From NCBI GenBank assembly GCA_044375455.1, contig JBILMQ010000049.1, forward strand, positions 1-16,645: a DNA stretch of 16,645 nt, in the 5' to 3' direction. Of this stretch, positions 7,494 to 13,969 are shown piece by piece. The position numbers were made by a program, and so were the translations under genes. Below the pieces are notes generated by a model. That model saw only the letters and a program-made list of their open reading frames with translations. It had not been told where the DNA came from and searched no databases. Numbering within the stretch: the first letter of the stretch is position 1; each line of letters begins with the position of its first letter. This stretch comes from JBEIHX01 sp044375455 (lineage in GTDB: Bacteria > Pseudomonadota > Alphaproteobacteria > Caulobacterales > Aquidulcibacteraceae).

Positions 7494-7781
7494 ACGGTCC
7501 TCTTCACACAGGGGGCGCCAATCAGGAAAAGCCAGGCAGGGCGACGGACCCACCCAGGTGCAGCCGCTTGCCCCCCTCAAGCGATGCGAGCCCCGCCAGA
7601 CGGCGTGGAAAAACGCCGATCGGACGCCTGATATGTGGGCTTGACGCCGCTGCGGCGGCGTGAGCCCGGCTGAACCGAACCATTTTTCATCCGCCCTATT
7701 TTTGTCTGACTGGGCCCGCTCTAGTGTTGACGGGCAATCCAGGTTGCGCGGCGGGCGCAGCAGGTACGAACAGGGCGGGCT
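7494..7781. other. Intergenic region, no gene recognised
   Basis: The 288 bases between the NrdJ-like gene and the metalloprotease gene hold a strong hairpin (7637-7667, listed separately) and, after it, an AT-richer stretch with two short T-runs (7683-7687 and about 7699-7703). A TTGACG at 7727-7732 could be a -35 element for the next gene, but I find no convincing -10 at the proper distance. Confidence 0.6.
7637..7667 (+). terminator. Hairpin, possible terminator of the NrdJ-like gene
   Basis: Left arm GGGCT + ACGCCGC (7637-7650) pairs with GCGGCGT + AGCCC (7655-7667) around a 4-base loop, with a small internal bulge; 12 pairs, nearly all GC. A run of five T follows, but about 15 bases downstream of the stem, so it is not a textbook intrinsic terminator. 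Confidence 0.45.
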
Positions 7782-9431
7782 ATGCGCGTAAGCTTAGCAG
7801 AACACCTCGCGGATCCCACAATCTGGCGCGGCGCGGCGACACGTTCGGATCTCCAGAGCAATCGCCAGGATGCGCACCAGGGGCCGCGTCCCAGAGGCCA
7901 CTCCAGAGGCCACCCGACAGGTCAGCCCGGGGATCGACGCGCGGATCATCCAGGGGGCAGCTTCCTGAAACGCACGCTCGCCGGGGCGCTCGGCGCGCTC
8001 CTGGCTGGTGCAGTCACCCTTGCCAGCGCAGCGCCGGCAGCCCAGGCGCAGTCCATCATCAGGGACGAAGAAATCGAAAACCTGCTGCGCGACTATACGA
8101 ACCCCATTTTGCAGGCAGCCGGCCTGCAGCCAGAAGACGTGCGCATATTTGTCCTCAATGATCCCACCCTCAACGCCTTCGTCACCGGCGGACAGAATAT
8201 TTTCCTGCACACCGGCCTGATCCTCGCCGCCGACACGCCCAACCAGCTGAAAGGCGTCATTGCCCACGAAACCGGACACATCGCCGGGGGACACCTCGTG
8301 CGCTCCCAGCAGGCGATGGAAGTCGCAATGCGCCCGGCCCTTCTGTCGATGTTCCTGGGCGTTCTTGCGATCGCCGGCGGCGCTCCGGATGCGGGCGCAG
8401 CACTGATCCAAAACTCACAATATTGGGCGGCGCTCACATTCTTCCGCCATACGCGCGTCCAGGAGTCGTCAGCGGATCAATCGGCCGTAACCTATCTGGA
8501 GGAAACCGGACAATCTGCTCAAGGACTGCTCGATTTCTTTGACAAATTCCGCTACCAGGAAGTCATGTCCGATGCGCGGCGGGAACCATATTTCCGCTCC
8601 CACCCGCTATCGGCAGACCGCATGCAGGCGCTGCGCGGGCGGGTGCAGGCGCAGCCCCATCAAACCGCCGCCGATGACGCAAGGTCCCTCGAACGGTTCA
8701 AGCTCGCACAGGCCAAGCTCTACGGGTTCCTGGAAGCTCCGCAGCGCACCTTCATCAAATATCCGCCCTCCGATACGTCGCAGGCAGCACGATACGCGCG
8801 CGCCATCGCAGCCTACCGCATCCCGGACACCAAGCGCGCCATCGCCGAGGCCCAAGCGCTCATCGCCGCACACCCTGAAAACCCATATTATCACGAACTG
8901 CTTGGGCAGATCCTATTCGAATCTGGTCAGGCCGCCGCCTCAATCTACTCCAACCGCCAGGCACTCGCTCTCTCCCCGCAGTCGGCGCTGTTTGAGATCA
9001 ACCTTGCCCGCTCACTCCTGGCCACCGAGACCAAACCAAACACCGATGAAGCCATCAAACTGCTGAAAGCCTCCCTCGCCCGCGATCCGGACAACGGCTT
9101 CGCGTGGCGTGAGATCGCCGTCGGCTACGAGCGGCGCGGCGAAACCAACCTTGCGGAACTCGCAACCGCCGAACTTGCCTTTTCCATCGGGGACTACCCA
9201 CGCGCCCTGCAGTTTGCCAAGCGCGCCCAGAACAACGGCCTCAAACAGGGCTCCCCCGAATGGCGGCGCTCCGCCGACATTATTCTGATCTCAGAACCGC
9301 AAGTACAGGAATTCATGCGCCGCGGCGGACGGCGCAGCTTGAGCGAGGCGACCAGTCCAGCGCCGGCGCACCAGGGTCAGCACAGCGAACGCGCCCCGGC
9401 GCGTGGTGGATTGCCGGTCAACGGAAGTTGA
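7782..9431 (+). CDS. Periplasmic M48 metalloprotease with TPR repeats (BepA-like)
   Basis: Zinc protease of the BepA (YfgC) type, which in Escherichia coli helps assemble or degrade outer-membrane proteins in the periplasm. A signal peptide (LKRTLAGALGALLAGAVTLA, ending AAQAQ) is followed by the M48 domain: NAFVTGGQNIFLHTGL, the HETGH zinc motif (first His encoded at 8265), and the third ligand Glu in QESSAD (8463). After HPLSADRMQALR come TPR-like repeats over the last 200 or so residues. The start is uncertain. ATG 7782 gives 549 residues but puts 61 hydrophilic, low-complexity residues ahead of the signal peptide. CTG 7965 has AGGGGG 7 bases upstream and gives 488 residues, close to BepA. 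There is no other ATG, GTG or TTG just before the signal peptide. The mature protein is secure. Confidence 0.9.
   Translation: MRVSLAEHLADPTIWRGAATRSDLQSNRQDAHQGPRPRGHSRGHPTGQPGDRRADHPGGSFLKRTLAGALGALLAGAVTLASAAPAAQAQSIIRDEEIENLLRDYTNPILQAAGLQPEDVRIFVLNDPTLNAFVTGGQNIFLHTGLILAADTPNQLKGVIAHETGHIAGGHLVRSQQAMEVAMRPALLSMFLGVLAIAGGAPDAGAALIQNSQYWAALTFFRHTRVQESSADQSAVTYLEETGQSAQGLLDFFDKFRYQEVMSDARREPYFRSHPLSADRMQALRGRVQAQPHQTAADDARSLERFKLAQAKLYGFLEAPQRTFIKYPPSDTSQAARYARAIAAYRIPDTKRAIAEAQALIAAHPENPYYHELLGQILFESGQAAASIYSNRQALALSPQSALFEINLARSLLATETKPNTDEAIKLLKASLARDPDNGFAWREIAVGYERRGETNLAELATAELAFSIGDYPRALQFAKRAQNNGLKQGSPEWRRSADIILISEPQVQEFMRRGGRRSLSEATSPAPAHQGQHSERAPARGGLPVNGS
7870..7968 (+). CDS. Possible leader ORF before the metalloprotease (32 codons)
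   Basis: In a different frame from the protease, an ATG at 7870 opens a 32-codon frame. Its TGA (7966-7968) overlaps the candidate CTG start of the protease by the classic NTGA arrangement. The frame contains the tandem PEAT-PEAT encoded by the 12-bp duplication. Its own ribosome binding site is weak (only an AGG directly before the ATG), and the peptide resembles nothing I know. It may be chance; it is recorded because it bears on the start of the next gene. Confidence 0.2.
   Translation: MRTRGRVPEATPEATRQVSPGIDARIIQGAAS
7891..7914. repeat. 12-bp tandem duplication
   Basis: CCAGAGGCCACT (7891-7902) is followed directly by CCAGAGGCCACC (7903-7914), identical at 11 of 12 positions. It lies in the poorly protein-like stretch between the ATG at 7782 and the signal peptide of the metalloprotease. 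Confidence 0.8.
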
Positions 9432-9520
9432 CCCGCCCACCTCGCCCAGGACGTGAGCGCCCGAACCTCGTGAAGGCTGCAGGCGCCACACCTGCAAATG
9501 GAACCGGAACCTCAGCTCCG

Positions 9521-9793
9521 ATGACAAAATTACGCCTTTGGATCTGACAGAAAAACGCGCAGACGCCGATCGCGCGCGCTCACACCTGGCCGCTATCAGC
9601 GGGTCGCGCAGGCACAGCCGGTTACAATCACGTCCCATGGCGGGCCGAGCCTGGTCATCATGGGCGTGCAAGACGACCAGCCCCTCAAACGCCGCGACCG
9701 CCAAGTCCTCGTGATCGACCAGCTGACGATCGACCAGCTGACGATCGACCAGCTGACAATCGACCAGCTGACAATCGACCAGCTGACAATCGA
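9521..9793 (+). pseudogene. Broken Phd/YefM-family antitoxin
   Basis: ATG 9521 begins MTKLRLWI and hits a TGA after eight codons. The similarity continues in another frame (positions divisible by 3) from about 9543: GRYQRVAQAQPVTITSHGGP, then SLVIMG, then LKRRDRQVLVIDQLT. This is the pattern of Phd/YefM antitoxins (FGRYxDEAxxEPVTITSHGR, VVLMS, LKRRDRxVL). Antitoxins of this family bind DNA through the N-terminal half and neutralise a partner toxin through the C-terminal tail. Here the N-terminal helix is frameshifted, a few residues after the SLVIM strand are missing, and the tail has become a run of a 15-bp repeat that leads straight into toxin-like sequence. The assignment rests on motif recall, not on an alignment. 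Confidence 0.6.
9713..9793. repeat. 15-bp tandem repeat, five copies plus partial
   Basis: The unit GATCGACCAGCTGAC is repeated five times in perfect register (9713-9787), the last two copies starting with A instead of G, followed by a partial AATCGA. In the rightward frame it encodes (T)IDQL repeats. It sits exactly at the joint between antitoxin-like and toxin-like sequence, so it probably arose by slippage within the antitoxin tail. Confidence 0.92.
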
Positions 9794-10128
9794 AATGATA
9801 GCACAACAGCGCGAAGGCGATAAAACGCGAATTGTTGTCGCGCCGATCACCCACACGCGGCCAGCCGACCCTGAGAGCGCGATTGAGATTCCTGCAGTGA
9901 CCCTTTAGCCGCGTCGGCCTCGATAATGCGCGGCAATGGATCGTGCTGGGTGAGCTGGATTCATTTGGCTGGCCGGCGCCTGACCTCAGACCGATCCTGG
10001 GCGAAGGGCTGCAGAGCGTCGCTATCGGACTTTTGCCGGCGACACTCTCCAACCTCATCGACGAGCGCCCTCAAACCCGCATTCGCCCGCGACGCCTTGC
10101 CATCACGATCCGCACAGGCGCTGAATAG
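9794..10128 (+). pseudogene. Frameshifted C-terminal half of a PemK/MazF-like toxin
   Basis: In the same frame as the antitoxin remnant, the sequence reads GDKTRIVVAPITHTRPAD followed by PESAIEIPAVT and stops at a TAG (9906-9908). The similarity continues in the next frame: SRVGLDNARQWIVLGELDSF, GWPAPDLRPI and GLLPATL, to a TAG at 10126-10128. Together they match the second half of the PemK/MazF-like toxins (ribonuclease family) common in alphaproteobacteria, with their APITHTPP, AIEIP, GLDxxRSWIVL, WPGPDLRP and YGLLP landmarks. Removing one T from the CCCTTT run at about 9901-9906 would restore a single frame. The N-terminal half, with the RG- and DRPC-type motifs, is missing. The remnant should be inactive. 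Confidence 0.6.
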
Positions 10129-10614
10129 CCAAGAGTTGCGCATCGGGTCCTCGCTGTCTTGCGGCAGTTCGTTCCGACGTTAGACGACAGTCGCAAGGCC
10201 GCTGGCCGAAAGCGTCGCAGCGCTGCCGGACGCAGGCTCCGCGCCGCCAGGGCAGCACGATGAGTGCACCATCCGTACGCACCCCAGCGCAGCCCGCCTG
10301 GATGGGCGGATCCTCACCCTGGCCGCGGTCGGCCGCGTCCGATGACCCGAACACCGTTGCAAAGCCATCGCGACGCGCGCCTCGCTGGCAGCCGGCATGC
10401 ACCCATGTCGGCCTGCGACAGACCGCAGCGTCGGTCGGGCGCACGCCAAGCGTGACCAGAGCCGGCCCAAGCCGGCCAGGCTCCACTGTCGCTGCGCCTC
10501 CCAAAGCTGCGACACGCACCGCGATGCGCAGCCCCGGTTGATGATCCCCCTTGAGGCTCTTACACAGCGCGCCCCGTCATGAGGTTGCGGCCCCGCCCAG
10601 GTCTCCGTCCTGCC
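10129..10614. other. Stretch of about 490 bases with no recognised gene
   Basis: Several frames are open here on both strands, as expected in GC-rich DNA, but their translations are Arg/Ala/Pro-rich, lack a convincing ribosome binding site and match no family I know. The stretch adjoins the toxin-antitoxin remnant on one side and the end of the ParA-partner gene on the other, so it may be further decayed DNA from the same event. Confidence 0.5.
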
Positions 10615-11070
10615 TCAGGCAAAATCTCGACCGACAAGATCTGGCGGCGCGTCATGCGCCGCAACAATGCGATAAACGAGCTCCGGCGCAGACAAGCCGG
10701 CAAGACCGCGCTGAGGCGTCGCCGGATCCGATCTGGCGATCGCCAGCAGCTGGCGCTTGGTGAGGCAGCGCAGACGCCGCGCCAGTCCCGCCGCACCCTC
10801 CACAGCATACACCGCTGCGCAATCCACAAGAATGTCAGAAGCTCGGGCTTCATCAGATGGGGTCGCGGACACGCGGGGGGAGGACGCAACGGGTGCGGAC
10901 GCCAGAGGCGTACAAGGGCGCCCCCACGCAGGGCCGAGCGGATCGCTTTTGTCATAGAACGCCTGCAAGGCCTCGCCAAGGCGCGCGGCAAGCGCAGGAT
11001 CCTGCTCCGCTGCGTCGATGATGACATCAAACAGACGGCGCAGCGCCTGCAGGCTCGCCCCGCCACTCAC
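10615..11070 (-). CDS. Uncharacterised 151-residue partner of the ParA-type ATPase
   Basis: No function is recognised. The protein has three parts: a predicted amphipathic N-terminal helix pair (LRRLFDVIIDAAEQDPALAA, about residues 10-29, then GEALQAFY), a Pro/Ala-rich spacer (about 43-75), and a C-terminal helical part (about 76-140) reading ILVDCAAVYAVEGAAGL, LARRLRCLTKRQLLAIA and SAPELVYRIV. The EGxxGLxxRLxxLTxxQLxxI layout recalls small SAP-like helical modules. The GTG start overlaps the stop of the parA-like gene by 4 bases (GTGA), so the pair is translationally coupled and the proteins probably act together. It could serve as the DNA- or cargo-binding adaptor that an orphan ParA would need; this is inference. 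The competing frame at 10560-11066 on the same strand is far more Arg/Cys/Trp-rich and was rejected. Confidence 0.75.
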   Translation of the reverse strand: MSGGASLQALRRLFDVIIDAAEQDPALAARLGEALQAFYDKSDPLGPAWGRPCTPLASAPVASSPRVSATPSDEARASDILVDCAAVYAVEGAAGLARRLRCLTKRQLLAIARSDPATPQRGLAGLSAPELVYRIVAAHDAPPDLVGRDFA

Positions 11071-11963
11071 GATGACGCCGCCCGGGCCAACACGTCCTCA
11101 GCCAGAAGGCAAAGAACCGCACGCGCATCGCGATACTTCGCGGTGTAACTGACCACCTTGTCGGGATCCTTTGGATTGCGGGGGATGTGAGCGCTGATCG
11201 CCTGCTGCAACGCTGATTTCTTCGGAATCTCCGCCCGCGCCAGATGAAACGGCGCCGGACACTCTTCGGCCTCGCGTCGCAGATCCTCAAGGATCGCCGC
11301 ATGCTGGTTCCAGCCTTCGATCTTGTTGAGCACAACCATCAAGCGCGCACGCGCCAGACCCTCCTGGCGAAGCGCAAGATAGGTGCGCTGGGCGAAGGTA
11401 CGAAATCCGAATACGGACAAATCATCCGGGGCAACCGGCACGATGACGAGATCTGCGCACCGTATCGCGGCCTCCACGAACAACGATATGCCGGGCGGGC
11501 AGTCGACGATGATGACATCATATTCCTCAGACAGTTCATTGAACCCGTCGCTCAGATAGGCTGCAAGCTCGCTCTCCGGCCGGCGGATATCCGGCGAACC
11601 CCGCGCCAGAGCAAAAATTATCTTGCGTTCAACATACCGCAGGTCGGGCGAGGCTGCGATCAAATCGACCCGTGCCGACCCGCCCAACAGAGACACCATA
11701 CGCTTGCGCCGGGCTGTGAGCGTCGGCTCCAGGCGCTCATCCGTCAGGCTGTCAAAGAAGCGGTCGATGAGCAGTTCTTTGTCGCGTATCTCGCGATAGC
11801 CCCGCCGACCGGCAAGAAAATAGGAGGCATTGGCCTGCGCATCGAGGTCAATGACCAGCACCTTTTTTCCAAGCATGGCAAGCGTGTCGACCAAGCCGAT
11901 CGTCAGCGTTGTCTTGCCCACCCCACCCTTCATGTTGGCGATGGTGATGATCTTGGCCGTCAT
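11067..11963 (-). CDS. ParA-family ATPase (orphan)
   Basis: ParA/MinD-type ATPases form ATP-dependent sandwich dimers that position DNA or protein cargo on the nucleoid or membrane. The 298-residue protein has the deviant Walker A motif KGGVGKTT (residues 12-19, with the signature Lys12), the A' motif VLVIDLDAQANAS (about 35-47), and Walker B DVIIVDCPPGIS, followed by ADLVIVPVAPDDLSVFGF, all as in Soj/ParA. There is no N-terminal helix-turn-helix extension as in large plasmid ParA proteins, and no ParB gene next to it; a 151-residue coupled partner takes that place. A good AAGGAC/GGAAAG ribosome binding site precedes ATG 11963. It lies 80 bases downstream of the maleylacetoacetate isomerase gene, to which it seems functionally unrelated. 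It is probably not the chromosomal ParA, which normally sits beside parB. Confidence 0.88.
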   Translation of the reverse strand: MTAKIITIANMKGGVGKTTLTIGLVDTLAMLGKKVLVIDLDAQANASYFLAGRRGYREIRDKELLIDRFFDSLTDERLEPTLTARRKRMVSLLGGSARVDLIAASPDLRYVERKIIFALARGSPDIRRPESELAAYLSDGFNELSEEYDVIIVDCPPGISLFVEAAIRCADLVIVPVAPDDLSVFGFRTFAQRTYLALRQEGLARARLMVVLNKIEGWNQHAAILEDLRREAEECPAPFHLARAEIPKKSALQQAISAHIPRNPKDPDKVVSYTAKYRDARAVLCLLAEDVLARAASS

Positions 11964-12043
11964 GCAGCTTTCCGTCCTTGCAGTCCCAGCCTATGCCCCA
12001 AGACCACGCTGCGGCTCGCAAGACGGCAAAGCCGGGCGCGCGA

Positions 12044-12691
12044 TCACCCCGAAGGCGGAGCGCCCGGCTGGCGCTCCGGGGCCGCCGCGGCAAAGGCCGG
12101 CAGCGCCCGCGCTCGCAGGTCAATTTGCACCAGGGTTGGAAACCCGGCCAGATCGACATCAAACCGACGGGCATTGGCCATCTGAGGCGTCAGGCAAACC
12201 TCAAACAGGCTCGCCGCGCCGCCAAAGGCGAAGTCGCCGCAGTTTCCGGCCAGCGACGTCTCCAGGGCGGCGAAGCCCAGCGTAATCCAATGCCGGTACC
12301 AAGCGGCCACGCCCGCTTCGTCAACCCCGAACCGGCTGCGCAGATAGGCGAGCGGGGCTAGATTGTTCAAAGGGTGAATATCGCAGGCGATGAGATAGGA
12401 AAGCGCTCGGCAGCGCGCGCGCAAAAATGGATCAGACGGCAACAACGCCGGCTCCGGACGGGTCTCCTCAAGCCACTCGATAATGGCGAGCGATTGACTG
12501 AGAACGCCAGTTCCCGTGTCCAGCGCCGGCACCCGCATCTGCGGGTTCACCTCGGCATAAGCAGGCGCCATTTGCCGGTCCGCCCCGGGCGCGATATCGA
12601 CCGGGACCTGGTCAAAGGCAAGCCCCTTCCAATGCATCGCAATGCGCACCCGATAGGCAGCGGACGAGCGCCAATAGTCATAGAGTTTCAT
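12044..12691 (-). CDS. maiA: Maleylacetoacetate isomerase (zeta-class GST)
   Basis: The enzyme isomerises maleylacetoacetate to fumarylacetoacetate with glutathione in tyrosine/homogentisate breakdown. At 215 residues it has normal length. The N-terminal thioredoxin-like domain carries YDYWRSSAAYRVRIAMHWKG, with the SSxxYRVRIA glutathione-binding signature of the zeta class, then VNPQMRVPALD and LSQSLAIIEWLEE. The helical C-terminal domain has DIHPLNNL and ends with FEVCLTPQMANARRF, the family's CLxPQxxNARRF element. Its ATG overlaps the stop of the upstream fumarylacetoacetate hydrolase gene by 4 bases (ATGA), so the last two steps of the pathway are co-translated. A perfect 8-bp hairpin lies just before its stop codon. 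Confidence 0.95.
   Translation of the reverse strand: MKLYDYWRSSAAYRVRIAMHWKGLAFDQVPVDIAPGADRQMAPAYAEVNPQMRVPALDTGTGVLSQSLAIIEWLEETRPEPALLPSDPFLRARCRALSYLIACDIHPLNNLAPLAYLRSRFGVDEAGVAAWYRHWITLGFAALETSLAGNCGDFAFGGAASLFEVCLTPQMANARRFDVDLAGFPTLVQIDLRARALPAFAAAAPERQPGAPPSG
12057..12077 (-). terminator. Perfect hairpin at the 3' end of maiA, possible terminator or RNA end
   Basis: GGAGCGCC (12057-12064) and GGCGCTCC (12070-12077) form a perfect 8-bp stem with a 5-base loop, inside the last codons of maiA. No U-tract follows on the transcribed strand, so it is not a classical intrinsic terminator. It might stabilise the 3' end of the catabolic message before the unrelated parA-like gene. Confidence 0.25.
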
Positions 12692-13734
12692 TCCGGACGC
12701 CCCACGCCAGCAACCGTCTGATCAATCGCACAAAACAGGCTTGCGCCGGCCGCGTCGACGGCCTCAATCCGCACGCGGTCGCCAAAGGTTAGGAAGGGCG
12801 TCAGCGGCGCGCCCCGCGTCAAGGTCTCGACCGTGCGCACCTCCGCCAGGCAGGAATAGCCGAGCCCGCCATCACAAATGGGTCGACCAGGACCGCCATC
12901 AGCGTCGCGGTTCGACACCGTGCCAGACCCGATGATCGTGCCTGCCGCAAGCGGGCGCGTGCGCGCAGCGTGGGCAATGAGCGCCGGGAAATCAAACGTC
13001 ATGTCGACACCCGTGTTCGGCCGACCGATGAGCGCGTCATTGAGATGCGTCACCAGCGTCGCCTTGAGCCGCCCGCCGTCCCAGGCCGCGCCAAGCGCGG
13101 CTGGCGACGCCGCGACCGGTGCAAAGGCGCTCGACGGCTTCGATTGGAAAAAGCCGAACCCCTTGGCCAGTTCGCCAGGAATGAGGTTGCGCAGCGATAC
13201 GTCATTGACGATCGTAACCAGCCGGATGGCGGCGCGCGCCTCCTCAATGCCCGCGCCCTGCGCCACATCCCCGACAATCACAGCCACCTCGCCCTCGAAA
13301 TCCAAACCCCAGGACGGATCAGCCAGCGGAATCGGGTCACAGGGCGCCAGAAAACTGTCTGAGCCCCCCTGATACATCAGCGGATCGCTCCAGAAACTGT
13401 CGGGCATTTCAGCTCCGCGCGCCTTGCGCACCAGTTGCACATGATTTACATACGCAGATCCATCAGCCCACTGATAGGCGCGCGGCAGAGGCGACAGGCA
13501 GGCTGCAGGATCAAAAGGAGCCGATGGCGCGTCTCCAGCCTCAAGCGCCTCGGCAAGCGCGCTGATGCGCGGGGCGGCCTGCGACCAGTCATCCAGCAGC
13601 GCCTGGAGGTTCGGCGCGATCGCCCGCGCCGACACCCAGCGCGTCATGTCCTGCGACACAATGATGAGCACGCCATCGCGCGCGCCCGAGCGCAGCGTCG
13701 CCAACCGCAGGCAAAGGCCAAGATCTGTCTGCAC
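12688..13734 (-). CDS. Fumarylacetoacetate hydrolase family protein
   Basis: Members hydrolyse fumarylacetoacetate to fumarate and acetoacetate, the last step of tyrosine catabolism; placement next to maiA makes that activity likely. With 348 residues it is of the bacterial type. Seen in order: an N-terminal domain (LRLATLRSGARDGVLIIVS), YVNHVQLVRKARGAEMPDSF, the metal-site region GLDFEGEVAVIVGD (the two acidic residues of the FAH ExE motif), VNDVSLRNLIPGELAKGFGF, SKPSSAFAPVA, and GSGTVSNRD near the C-terminus. I choose GTG 13734 because GGAGG lies 5 bases upstream; an in-frame GTG 13746 would add four residues. It heads the leftward operon and diverges from phhA over a 235-base intergenic region. 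Confidence 0.92.
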   Translation of the reverse strand: MQTDLGLCLRLATLRSGARDGVLIIVSQDMTRWVSARAIAPNLQALLDDWSQAAPRISALAEALEAGDAPSAPFDPAACLSPLPRAYQWADGSAYVNHVQLVRKARGAEMPDSFWSDPLMYQGGSDSFLAPCDPIPLADPSWGLDFEGEVAVIVGDVAQGAGIEEARAAIRLVTIVNDVSLRNLIPGELAKGFGFFQSKPSSAFAPVAASPAALGAAWDGGRLKATLVTHLNDALIGRPNTGVDMTFDFPALIAHAARTRPLAAGTIIGSGTVSNRDADGGPGRPICDGGLGYSCLAEVRTVETLTRGAPLTPFLTFGDRVRIEAVDAAGASLFCAIDQTVAGVGRPE

Positions 13735-13888
13735 GCTCTCCTCCACGTTTCACGATCCGCCCAGCCAACCCGCGCCGGACACCCGCAAGCCCCCACGGTC
13801 GCGAACCAGCCCGGACGCGGCGGACCGGCCTGGGCGTTCGCCGCAACCGGCCTTGCCGGAGGCGCCCTCAACTGGAGCAACGCGCGGA

Positions 13889-13918
13889 TTGATGACCAGA
13901 GCAGGCTAATGGTATCAT
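13889..13918 (+). promoter_or_regulatory. Predicted sigma-70-type promoter of phhA
   Basis: TTGATG (13889-13894) and TATCAT (13913-13918) are separated by 18 bases; the -10 differs from TATAAT at one position and the -35 matches TTGACA at four. Transcription would start near 13925, leaving a leader of about 45 bases to the ATG at 13970. Confidence 0.5.
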
Positions 13919-13926
13919 TTGAAACC
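13911..13926. promoter_or_regulatory. 16-bp palindrome over the phhA -10 box, candidate operator
   Basis: The sequence fits GGTnTCAnnTGAnACC, with 12 of 16 positions symmetric. It covers the predicted -10 box and start region of phhA, the position where a repressor would block RNA polymerase. No regulator gene is adjacent, so the protein that binds it cannot be named. Confidence 0.45.
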
Positions 13927-13969
13927 AATTGTTCCGCAAGACCAATCATGGAGCGAGCGGGAGACGCAG

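Larger units (their letters stand above)
13735..13969. other. Divergent promoter region between FAH and phhA
   Basis: This 235-base gap separates the start of the hydrolase gene (leftward) from phhA (rightward). It holds the phhA promoter and palindrome listed separately. The part near the hydrolase gene is GC-rich, and I see no clear leftward promoter in it other than the ribosome binding site. Confidence 0.6.

Noticed and set aside
9713..9793. CRISPR-like appearance of the repeat array
   Set aside because: The units are directly adjacent without spacers and only 15 bp long; there are no cas genes.
9291..10058. 255-codon open frame on the - strand
   Set aside because: It covers the end of the metalloprotease gene and the toxin-antitoxin remnant in antisense; the repeat simply stays open in several frames. 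The + strand reading gives family motifs, the - strand does not.
10560..11066. 168-codon frame on the - strand overlapping the ParA partner
   Set aside because: Its composition is rich in Arg, Cys and Trp, typical of an off-frame reading, while the frame at 10615-11070 is GTGA-coupled to the ParA gene and has normal composition.
11244..12185. 313-codon open frame on the + strand
   Set aside because: It lies antisense to the ParA-type gene, whose motifs are unambiguous; the translation matches nothing and has no ribosome binding site.
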